DNA of 64,000 bases from assembly GCF_002865645.1 (NCBI RefSeq), contig NW_020194693.1:310001-374000 (forward strand), given 5' to 3'. Of the stretch, positions 35,185 to 45,700 are shown one piece after another. The first letter of the stretch is position 1; each line of letters begins with the position of its first letter. The position numbers and the translations under genes are program-made. The notes beneath the pieces were generated by a model. It ran no database searches. It saw only the letters and a list, made by a program, of their open reading frames with translations, and was not told the origin of the DNA. This stretch comes from Hyaloscypha bicolor E (lineage: Eukaryota; Ascomycota; Leotiomycetes; Helotiales; Hyaloscyphaceae).

Positions 35185-35688
35185 CTACTCAAACTTTCCA
35201 TCCGCTCTCCTCCTCCGTCCCGCATCCCCACGCCTCTTCCACGCCGCCTTCCGTGCCGCCCGACTCTTCCCTCCCGTCCTCTCCTTCTTCAGCTTCTTCG
35301 CTCGTTCCTATCCAATCATCAGCTCTATCAAAATGTCAGATGGGATGAGAACGTACCTTAGCTCTCCTAACCCCATCCTCCTCCCTCGTCAAGAACACCA
35401 CCTGTCCTTTCATCCTCCTCTCTACATGACTTGAAATACATTCGACCGGCGTGGCCTTCTCCCCAATATCCAGCACGTCATCCTCCTCTCTACATGACTT
35501 GAAATACATTCGACCGGCGTGGCCTTCTCCCCAATATCCAGCACGTCATCCTCCAGATCGCGGACCACAGCGGCGGACACCCAGGGACTGTATTTGGGCG
35601 GTCGGGGCGTTGGGCGGGGACGGATGCGGGTTGGTGGTGAGAAGGGAGGTTTGAGAGGAGAGGAGAGGTGGGCACGGGTTGAGGGCAT
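35185..35688 (-). pseudogene. Small basic protein gene disrupted by a 68-base tandem duplication
   Basis: First exon 35357-35688, intron 35308-35356 (GTACGT donor, GGATAG acceptor), second exon 35185-35307. Exon 1 is 332 bases, which is out of frame with exon 2; removing one copy of the 68-base repeat at 35410-35545 leaves 264 bases (88 codons), and the join with the 41-codon exon 2 is then a 128-residue protein. That ancestral product starts MPSTRAHLSSPLKPPFSP, has a conserved-looking middle (VRDLEDDVLDIGEKATPVEC) and a very basic C-terminus, suggesting a nucleolar or mitochondrial RNA-binding-type small protein; I do not recognise the family. As read, the second repeat copy shifts frame into a stop. 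Either the gene is broken, or splicing removes a copy (see findings). Confidence 0.7.
35410..35545. repeat. 68-base perfect tandem duplication
   Basis: Two identical adjacent copies, 35410-35477 and 35478-35545, each beginning TCATCCTCCTCTCTACATGA; nine bases of a third copy start follow at 35546. The unit lies inside exon 1 of the small basic gene and is not a multiple of three. Confidence 0.95.
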
Positions 35689-36423
35689 GGTGGTGGTGGT
35701 TGTTGATGTTTGGTGTTTGTGAGAATTGGAGAAGGTTGTTGGTGAGAGAGAGTGTGTTTGGATGAGAGAGTTGTGATGAGACGTAAGAACTTGATGACTG
35801 CTAAGGAGAAAAGAAAGAAAGGTCGGAAGGATGGAAAGGAAAGAGGTTTATGTATTTGGTGAGGATTTGGATTGCACAATGGGATGGGAAGACAATAGAT
35901 TCGGATGGTATTGATGGTCTGGAGGAACAATTGATAGTTTAGTTTGGGATCAAACAGATCAAACCCAAATCGAAATCAGTGGATTCGCTTGATGTTTTCA
36001 ATTGAGACGGTAATTGTTGTGTTCTGCTATTGTCTGAAGGTATTGTTGTGGCAAGGGAGGAGGGACAATAGGGGAAATGAAATGCTAAGCGAGGTCGTCC
36101 CCAGAATTCACTTGTTGCCGACTTGCAACCTCAACATCACATTTTCAAATTCAAACTCAAGTATTATTCAAGACAAAAGGGACTGTCGTTTCTAGTGATC
36201 TTCTAAGGCGCAACCATGGCAGTATCCAGGAGTATGCAAGATAATTGCCATTTCTGCTCGAAGCTTGCGCTTCAATTGTCCCAAGTTGCGCATGAAACTC
36301 AAGCAGAGTGTGGCGAAGGCTCAACGCCAGGATTGAGGAGATGATGGCGAGAGTCTGTTGCTCTATCGACACCCCTCTAAGTTACCTCGGTCTTGCACTT
36401 GTTGCTGAGTCGGTTCCCAGTCA
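35689..36423. other. Intergenic
   Basis: 735 bases with no recognised gene. The left 250 bases, the promoter of the small basic gene, are purine-rich on the plus strand (GAGAG/GGAAAG runs). Confidence 0.4.
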
Positions 36424-37065
36424 TCAGGGCTCGCACTTTAGCTGGGTGATCCGGTTGTTTGATATTGAAGCTGGCGCTGGAAGAGCCCTTTGGGACGGTG
36501 GAGAGCTGCTTCGGCTTTGCTGGCCATCCTGGGCTTCTGATTTTATCATTTGAGTCGGGGTTGAGATGGAAGTATATGGAGTTGGTTTTAAATGCTGTGA
36601 GCCAATTTGGGAGGGCAGATAGTTGCTTGGGCTCTGCTAGCTAAGTTGAGGTTCTGATTTTATGATTTGATTCGGTGTTGAGGAGAAGGTTTGCGGAGTT
36701 CGTGGCAACTGCCATGCGCTGCTTTGCATATTCTGACTCGGAGAATAAGAAGATCGTGGTTGTGAATAGGAAATGTATGGTGAGCCGGCCGATATACTAG
36801 AGCTCTGTGGCGTAAAACGTCGAGCGTGCCGGAGATATTTGGACGTGGTGGCAGATTCTGCGAGCTGTTTTTCATGTTGTGACCCGAGAAAGAAGGTTGT
36901 GTTTGAAAAATGTATGGAGGGTTGCTTTGGCATGATTTGGGTTTGTGGTGTAAAGTGCTAGATATTTTGGAGGTATTGCGATGTCGCCAGAGGCTGCGAG
37001 CTGGTACTGGGAGCTGGCAGTTATCCCATTGCCCTCTGATGTGGAGTATTGAGATTATCGTACAT
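36424..37065 (-). pseudogene. Gln/Ser/Pro-rich open frame interrupted by three stops
   Basis: From an ATG at 37063-37065 one frame runs 214 codons to a TGA at 36424-36426 with only three internal stops: a TAA after ...HQRAMG (about 37021), a TAG after SQYLQNI (about 36964) and a TAG after SEPQLS (about 36637). The composition is strongly biased to Ser, Gln, Pro and Thr, like low-complexity parts of fungal transcription factors. Two related segments end in NQIIKSEP and TQMIKSEA, each a SUMO-acceptor consensus (hydrophobic-K-x-E). Each stop differs from a Gln codon by one C-to-T change. No DNA-binding domain is visible, so no function can be given; it could also be part of a gene whose other exons I miss. 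Confidence 0.5.
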
Positions 37066-37983
37066 ATTGAGAAGGGGTAAATGATTAGAAATCGCCAACA
37101 GAATGGGTTATAAAGAGCAGGCTGACGTTGGTATCGAGAGGTTCTCTGTTGGGTGATTTAAGACGTCTTTCTTGATCTGCCGAGGACACGATCGTCCAAC
37201 TCGTTTCTCGGATGTTGGACACTGCAACCATAATCAGCAAACTAAACTCAAGATATCGAATATGACAACGATCCTATGAGGTCACATTCGCCTGGCGTTC
37301 GGAGCGTCAAAAAGGGGAAGTGACTTCACCAAGATGCAATCACCTTGCATAAGGGAGTAACCGTCGGCTCCACCGAAAGTCCTGCAGCAATCCCACTTTT
37401 TCGTACACGACAAACCTCCAATATCCATAAAAATATCGACTCGGGCCACCGAGTACGATTCTTGTGATCGCGAGAAGGGAGTCGCCAAATCTTTTTTATA
37501 CAGTGAGAAGAGAGAGACGCAATTGCAAGGCGGAAAGACATGAAGGCTGTGTATAAGGTGGTGCGAGAAAGCAGATAAGAACGAGGGGCCCACTCAAGTG
37601 GATGGCTGAGAAGGAAATATGCCTCAGCTGATATTCTACGCTTAAGCCTTGCAGTCTTATTAAAGTATAAAAGGGTGCGCAAGAACACGAGCGCAAAGAG
37701 AAGGGAACACCAAAGCTCTGCTGTTGAGAATCGAGAAGTAGGGAAGGAAGGATAGTAGGTCAAGGAAGCTTCTCACACTTGCGTCAAGGCAGTTCGACTG
37801 CATAATCAGATCAAACACTTCAAGGCTCGCACACCAGCTAGAGCAAGCAGTCAATTCAATTCATTGCACTTAATTAGCATCCAACTCCGTCACGAGCGTC
37901 TCTAAATCAGAACTCCAATCGCTATGCCGAGAACCGCCCAGAGCCCGAGCCATGAATACAAACCACCTGAGTGATGGTAGAAA
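37066..37983. other. Intergenic, 3' of NEO1
   Basis: 918 bases. A 145-codon minus-strand open frame at 37326-37763 has no recognisable motifs and unusual composition, so it is not called. Nothing else is supportable. Confidence 0.4.
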
Positions 37984-40900
37984 TCATATCGCCTGCACCT
38001 TGCGATAACTAGGCGGCTTCACCGCACGCCTGATCAACTTTCCTGCATACGGCGGAATCAGAGAAATGGCTCCAATGGCGAGAACGCGCCAGACGAAGCC
38101 CCTACTCAATTATCAGCACCGATCTCGAGAGGAAAGGGAGAGAGGGAGACATACCAAGTAATGATAAACGCTAAATCAAAGTACCCTCCCAAAAACGGCA
38201 TGCTTCCCAAGTACACCAACAGCGTTCCAAGTAGACAGATAATCATAACCGGATGCCAAGTCGTGATCTCAAACGCAACCATGCACAGCTCGTTCAAGAC
38301 TAGGACGGTGAACGACACAGCCGTCATTTTCGGGCCCGAGGTTTCAGTGAGGATTTGGCTAAGGCCTTGAATCATGCTTCCTTGGTAGATGGACACGAAG
38401 ACCCAAACGAAAAATGTGCGGTATGAGAGCGAAGAGCCGGAGGTAAGTTCTTTGTAGAGTTCTGGGTAGAGGTTGGCGAGATTTTCGTCGACGTCTTTAT
38501 CAAGGACCAGGGAGAAAACTGGCGCCATTGTATATACCGTGGCGTATCCGACCATCAGCCAATCTTTGTACAGACCGTCGGGCTCGAATTTGATGGCTAT
38601 GCTGTACATGGTCTGGCAGACGGAGATGATGAGGCCTCTGTGGATGACGAACTGGGCGAGTTTTGCTGAGCGCTTGTAGCTATTTCTGCCATGCCAGACT
38701 AGCAGTTTTGTAAGGTGGCAGAATTGGGTGATGGAGAAATCGGCGGCGAGAGATGCTTGTCGTCCTTCTTTTCCGACGATCCCGACGCCGACGTCTGCTG
38801 CTTGGATCATGCTTACGTCGTTGCCACCGTCGCCGATACAACAGATGCGCTTTTTTGTGAACTCCCGGATGAGGATGGCGATATCCGCTTTTTGAGTGGG
38901 AGAACAGCGGCAAGCGATCACTGCAGGTAGAAGTACGGCCAATCCTATGAACTCGGTGCGGAAATGCGTAAGAAGTAGCGCCAAAGATTCTCCGTCAATA
39001 AGCAAGGCAGAGTCTTTCTTTCCCCGCAGGAAATCGAGGTGGTCTTGAGCATTGTCTTTGCGCTTGAGCTTGGCGATGGTGTGGATGTATTGGCCTCTTG
39101 CGACAAGCTTGGCAGAAACAGCAACACAGCGGGCAGTCTCCACCTTGTCGCCTGTCAACATCCAGATCTTGATACCAGCATTGCGCAGTAGTTCGAGAGA
39201 AGGTTTCACGTCTCGCTGAAGCTTGTCTTCTACACCGGTAACTCCAAGTAGCTCAAGGTCGCGTTCCAGATAATGTGACACGACACGAGCCATGCCGGCA
39301 TCTCGGCCGTTGATGGACACTGCTGCCTCTTTGTAACTGGCTGCGAACTCTTGATACTGTTGAACAGACATTCGTTTCCGACCAACGACGAGGGTTCGCA
39401 GTCCCTCTCGAGCCATGTTGGCAGTTTCTTCATCGAGCCAGTCATTAGCAGCAACGATGGAACCCATGACCGTATCCGCTCCTTTCTGGTAGAACCAGAT
39501 CTCCCCAGCCTCGATATTAACGCTGCCAGCTGTCTCTGAGCCATCCAAGAACTGTACGATGATACCCATTCTCTTGCCATCGGAAGTGAAGGGGAAGACT
39601 TCGAGAATGTGCACACGAACAACCGGACGGCCAGTATCTACTGAGTGAAGCGTCATTCCTTTTCGATCCCGATGAGTGAGACGTAAGTTAACTGCTTCGG
39701 TCCATTTGACAATTGCGATCTCATCTGGGGATGAAGCTTGATAAGAAGTCACCATTTGACCATTATCTTCTTCAGCGGTTGGAGTAACATTGTGGCAAAT
39801 AGCCAAGGCAAGGACCACATCGCGAACACGTGAGCCTATTTCTCGACGAGTTCTTGTAGCAGTAATAGTGGTCGATGCAACGAAGGTGGATGATGGCGTG
39901 ATGAGCATCGATTGGCTTGCATCCGTTGATACAGGAACGGAGAAGCCTTGCTTGATGTACGAAGCCACTTCGTCCATTGCTTCGTTGGCATACGAAACAG
40001 TTCCAACGTGAATCTTCTTCATTTCCATCTCATTCTGGGTCAGGGTACCGGTCTTATCGCTTAGTAGATATTCGATTCGTCCCAATTCTTCAGGAATTGT
40101 GCTCGTCCTCACAACCGCGCCTGGCATGCCAGTATCTCGTTGTATAAACCAAGAATAAACGGTCTTTCCCATGTCCAGATTGACTCGAAGACTGATGGGA
40201 ACGATTGTCGAGAACAATACCAAGAACCGCGTCATCTTGACATACCACTTGCCCTCAACTTTTTCAAATCCTTCTAATGCGACGAGAACAATGGATAATG
40301 TGGCTGTGAGAGCACAGAGGATCTTTGTGAGGGAGTTTATTTCGTATTCTAGCAGTCCTGTCTTCGAACGGGATGGTGATGTGGAAAGGGCAGAGCGTGT
40401 TTGGGAACCTGTGTATACAACAACAGCTAGCGTGGTTGCATTCGAAGCAAGCACTGTATTGCACCAGGCGGTGTTGTCGATGGTCAGGGGCGCAGAATTG
40501 GTACTGCTGGAAGGCTGCTCCGGATTAACCTCATTACTTAACCGTGGTGGCCTTGGTAGATATGGATCATAGCCTGCTCTATTTACGGGCAGGAGGTCTA
40601 CAGTCCCAACAAATTCATTGACCTTCTTGTCTGGTTTCCCAGCAACCACACGGAGCCGCACAAATTCGGAAGGTTCGAGGGATTGTGTGAGAGGCGAACC
40701 CAATCGCAGCTTCCAATCGGTCTCACCATCAAGTTGATCTGTACGAATGAATGTCTCTCCGACACCTCCAGCATCTGCAGACGGTGTATTGCCAAGTTTT
40801 GATGTTGACTCATGACCCTCAGCAACGGTAGCGGCGGTGCTGTCAACTGGAGGATCCGAGATGGGCTCAACAAGAAGTGACTGAGACTTAATAGGAGCTT

Positions 40901-42050
40901 CGTTCTCCTCCGCTATTGGCGCAGACTCGTTTGTGTAACTTTTCAAAATGACCACATCTGCAGGAACTCTTTGATCTTTTCCCAATTTCAAGACATCCCC
41001 AACTTTCAAGTCCCGAGACTTCCGTATAACCTCTCGGACCGATGTTGATGGGAATTGTGCTAGTCCGGTCCCTCGATTCTCAGCAGCATCCTCTTCTTGG
41101 ATATCCGAAAGCCGGTCCGGTTCGACTAATGTCTTCCTTTTCGATTTGGCATTTTGTTTTAATTTTAACTTCTTCTTTGCGTGATACCTTTCAGCGTTCC
41201 CCACCCCAGGCCCGTCGAAGCATAACACCGTGTATCCCTCTGAGTTGGCCTCATTATCCCTCCTCCTTCGTCCAATGTCATCAAATGCTTCCTTTCCTAA
41301 CGTGATGGCCAAAACGGCGACCAGTGGGACGATGTAAGTCGACAAGTATCCTATCCGTAATGGGGGTATCGCTTGTGAAAGTGCAACGAGTAAAAAGTAC
41401 ATGTTGAAGAAGAAAGAGAATTCGTTATACAATGTTACAGGTAAAAAGCTGACAGGGGTATATTTCGCATTGGAAACGGCATTTGGAGGGAAGCGCGCAG
41501 TTTGTGAGGCGCCAACAGACACCGTCCTTGATGACGATGGATCGTGTTCCTCAGCCTGCTCTTCCGCATCATCCGGAGGTGCTTGGGATCCAGTAGTAGA
41601 AAGGAAGCTTGGTAGCCGTAGATGTGATCCTAACTTGTTGAAAGTATCGGTACTCGGTCTCCGGCGATGACCATTCGCTGCCAGTAATGGAGCGCCATCC
41701 TCCCCTCCATTGGAACTTCCAGCAGAATATCGATTTGCGCCATCGACTCCAGGTTCATCACTCAAAAGACCGTATAAATCCTCATTATTCCCGTCTCGGT
41801 CTCTCCCCAGGTCTCCGTAGCCTCTACTTCGCTTTCCCAGACCTCGCAGCCCGCCCATCCGAAGATTCCTCAACGGGATATGTGCTGTCCTCCGCTCTTC
41901 TTGTGGCTTGCGCTCTTTCCGGGACGACGAGAGGCCTGTAGCTGCGGATGTGGTGATGGGATCGAGCTCCTGGATGTCGAGGTCAAGGTCGGAATCGGAG
42001 TCATCGAGGGGAGAGTTTGGGGCGTCGGGTTGATGGTAACTCGAAGACAT
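37984..42050 (-). CDS. NEO1: P4-ATPase phospholipid flippase NEO1-type
   Basis: Two exons, 38155-42050 and 37984-38101 (intron 53 bases, GTATGT donor), 1337 residues. NEO1-type P4-ATPases flip aminophospholipids to the cytosolic leaflet in Golgi/endosome membranes and, unlike other P4s, work without a CDC50 partner. Seen in order: an acidic, Ser-rich N-terminus with DSDSDLDLDIQELDP (about 18-32), TM1-2 near 210-250, the actuator loop TDQLDGETDWKLR (about 438), TM4 with PISLRVN typical of flippases, the phosphorylation site LSDKTGTLTQNEMEM (about 665), ATP-site motifs SSPDEIAIVKW and KGADTVM, IWMLTGDKVETA, GDGGNDVSMIQAADVGVGI (about 1073) and six C-terminal helices. The last exon supplies the C-terminal WGFVWRVLAIGAI...KVQAI. 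It is divergent from SEC16 with 660 bases between starts. Confidence 0.95.
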
Positions 42051-42710
42051 GCCTCATTGATGCGGCGATGGACGTCGCGGAGAACGAAGAAGGTTGGAAT
42101 CCTCGAGGTTCTTTGTGACTTTGACCAAGTGGAAAGATTGCAGCCTTGCGCTTTGTCTCAGAGTGGCTGGCCAGGGTCACAAGGCCACCGTAGTCAGGAG
42201 CTTGTTCGGAAAATGTTGGCTGGAAAAGGGGGGCATTGCAACGTAATTCAGATGTAGGGTTTCCACCTCTATCTCATTATTAAATGGTTCAAATTTGCAT
42301 TTAAATTTCAAAGTTTCAAAAAATAATAATCTCCCGATTCTCTGCAAAATTAACCAATATAAAATACAGACCTCGGCCGCATTCTGCACCCCTGTCCTCT
42401 GCAGCCAGCCCTCACAGAAAGCTGGCCTCAACCTCGCCTCGTCCCTTCGCGAATGTCCATCCAAGAATCTCTCTACGATCTGTCGATTCGCCCACGAACA
42501 CCTGCCTTCTGGAGCAAATGGCTTCAGTTCTCCACCTTCAATACCTGATTTAATTTGTTGTTTAGCGGGTATCTTTGTATCAGTGAGTCTATTGTGGTCC
42601 CGATGGGGCGATTCCTGGGATGACGGCAGCTATGTTGAAAGGAAGGGGGGACCAACTTTGCTGACATACTCAAGTATTCAGTTCTTTCCTTCAGAACGCC
42701 TACATACGCA
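42051..42710. promoter_or_regulatory. Divergent promoter region NEO1/SEC16
   Basis: 660 bases between the two start codons. Two trafficking genes share this region, so co-expression is possible but not shown. Open frames here are antisense or leader sequence without motifs. Confidence 0.5.
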
Positions 42711-45700
42711 ATGTCAACAGAATCTCCAAATGCATTCTGGCACCCTGCTTTTATGCCGAATTCCTCAGCAGACATAATTGCGACACGATCTCCCGAATCA
42801 CCTCAGTCTGGTCCATTAATTCCGGAGCCCATCCTCGAGCCCTCGAAGCCGGATTTAGCTGCGCCGATAACAAGGTCAGATGCCGCGAGTAATATAAGAG
42901 GTCTCGACACTTATAGGTTAAGTAGAGAAGGCCTAGCGGATGAATCTCGAATTGAGAGTGGGAACATAGCTCCGTTGAAGCTGCCAGGTCCATCTCCACC
43001 GACTCCACCCCAAGATGCTGCAAATGGGGCTGTGGAGGCCCAACAACCAGCTGCGGAAGCAGGCGAGGATAATAAAGAACATCCCGAATTAAACAATCTA
43101 CGAGATGCGCTCGCCACATCCTTAGCCAGTCCGGGTGGAGTTGAGTTGGTTGAGAACCCAATACATAATGGCGGATCACACCCCGACATGGTTGAAGGAG
43201 ACAAGGCCAATTTTCCATCAGAAGGCCCGAATCACAGAACTAAGCACATGTCATTTGCCCGTACTGTCTCGGATGAAGTGAGCTGGGGCGAGGACGATGA
43301 GGTGGATCCAAAATGGAATATTCAACGAACCGATACAGATCCGTTCAAGGGGATGGCCAAATCAGACAGAACGAACTCATTCCCAGAAGTGCCACCCACA
43401 CATGCAGCTCCAACTTTTCACCCTGATGAATCACTACCCCACAGCCAAGCAGAGGATATCATGAACCAGGTCGAGCATGAATCAAAGGATCCTTTTGGAG
43501 ACGAGGGCGACGACGTTGATGCCGACTTCTTTGCTAGAACTTCAGCCACCAAACAAGCAACTGATGATCTTTTCCCGGAGGCCGAAGTTGAGGAAAGTGA
43601 AAGGCCATTTGACTACGGCCAATCTTATGGAGGAGAACTTCGCCAAGAAGAGGACCAGGAATCCGAGGCTCGATATGAGGAAGGCCTTCCCCTCGTCCAA
43701 TCCCCGGAGAACCACCAATCTGTGGAGCGTGTATCTGGCTCAAATCACCCAACATTTACAGACGATGAAGCCGAGGATGATTTCTTTGCTCAAGTTAGCA
43801 AAGATGATCAAACTCACGAAGAACCTCTGTCGGGGCCATATCTTGAAAGAAAATCAACTATGCAAGCTATGGACTCGACGGACTTTTTACCCCACGCTCG
43901 TGCTCAGCATGATATCATCCAAGAGGAGAGTATGGAAAGCGCTCAAAGTTCACTAGACATGGCTAGGGGCGGAGGAATCGGCACATCAATAAGTACTGTG
44001 TTGTCCCAAGTACTTTTAGAGCCTGATGCAGCCACGCACAACCAACCTGAAGCTACAGCGGGCTTAGGAACGGAAACTGCAGATGATCTTGCTGAAAAAT
44101 GGAAAGCGGCATTGGCTGGTGATGAATTTTTGGACGATGACGAGGACGAACTTCTCCCCGATGACGATGAGCCTGCTGAGAAGGACGCCGAGGACAATGC
44201 TCTAGATCCAGCTGCTCTCTTTGGAAGCGATGATGAAGGATTCCTGGAGGATAACGACGAGCAGAATATCACTGACGCATTTTCACAACAAAAAAGCCCC
44301 CCCATTCCAACGCCAGTTGCAGGGCCAAATGGTCACGTGGTTGGGTTTGACAGTCTTGGTGGCCCAGCTCAGATGAATCGACCGGGGAGCAGTGGTCGCG
44401 CTGGAAGCAGTGGCACAAGTCGTTATTTGCCTCCCGGTGCGAATACAGCTGCACCTGCACCAAGCAATAATTATGCTCCCTCTGGACCAATGTTGACTGA
44501 TCTCACCAGACCGGCTTCCACAGCTGCGGTACCTTCGTCTTATATGTCCCCTTCAATGTCTACTTTCCCGACGCAACAGCAACAGAGGCCCGAAATTTCC
44601 AAAGCCCAAAGCTTCGCGGACAAGTCTAAAGGTGGTTATCATTCGCCATACGATTTGCCTATGGACGTTGTGAAACCTCGAAAGCGGGTGAGCATTCAAC
44701 ACATGCAAGCAAATTACAACAATGCTCCTGCTGCAAGTGTTCCTCCTCCGAGAAGCAGCAGTATGTATACTCAGCCACCACCACCGTCGAGAGGGTCTAC
44801 GTCAAGTCTATCGCCCCCAACAAGCAGTCACGGTGTTCCGCGGAGTAAAATGCAGTCAATTCCAACGCCGCCGTCAGCGCAGTCTCAAGAGGCCCCAGCC
44901 AAAACCGTCAGAAAATCACAAAGCGGTTTTTTTGAAGAGTTACCAATGTCAACAAAACCTCGACTTGCCCCAAGACATTCGAGCGCATTTTCTTCGCCCG
45001 CACAAATACCCTATGGCGCACCAAGCCCTACTCATCCCGCCTCACCGAGTGTAGGTCGGCCACCATATGCTCCGTCATCTGTACAACAACACCCTGTCCA
45101 GCCTCCGTCTCCACATCAAGGCTTGGTTGCCCCTGAAAGAGTCAGCCCCTATGCTTCTCTTCCATCTGGGAATGTGGCCGTCCCCGCGGTAGCAACAAGG
45201 TATTCGCCAGCACCGCCGCCGCTTACTCACAGCCATACAGCACCGCCGCCACCTGTATCTCAGTCTCGATACTCACCTGCACCCCCAAACCCACGTCAAA
45301 GTATGCCATCTTACAACTCTGCTCCTTCTAATCAACTACCGCAATCCGCACCACCCCTGCCCCATCAACCACGGACATCGAGCCCTCTTGCACACTTTGA
45401 GAGAAGTCAAGATCCGCGATCACATGGCTCGTACTCAGAAACGGCGAGCTTTGATCGCCGAGGTAGCTCGTCTGGTTACGAGTCAAATCTTAGAACAAGT
45501 CACCTCCCTCCTACTCGTGAAGTCGACGAAAACGAGCAGCTGTCGTTGTCTGCGGCCCGTAATTATGGCGAGCTTCAAGAACAGCCCCCACAGCCCGCTT
45601 CACGACCTCCACATTCTACCCATCCACCTCCACATACCACTCATCCAGTTTCTCATACCACTCGCCCCGTTTCTCATACCCCCCCTCCACCCCAAAGACT

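Noticed and set aside
34741..35361. 206-codon plus-strand open frame
   Set aside because: It starts at a non-ATG codon, has no family motifs, and its 3' part is the antisense of the basic small gene.
36424..37065. Reassignment of TAA/TAG to Gln in this organism
   Set aside because: Many other genes in the window end cleanly at TAA or TAG, so the stops here indicate decay or unrecognised splicing.
37326..37763. 145-codon minus-strand open frame
   Set aside because: No recognisable motif, unusual composition and no splice partners; not supportable as a gene.
42295..42777. 160-codon plus-strand open frame before SEC16
   Set aside because: It overlaps the SEC16 start in another frame, lacks motifs and is more likely 5' leader and promoter.
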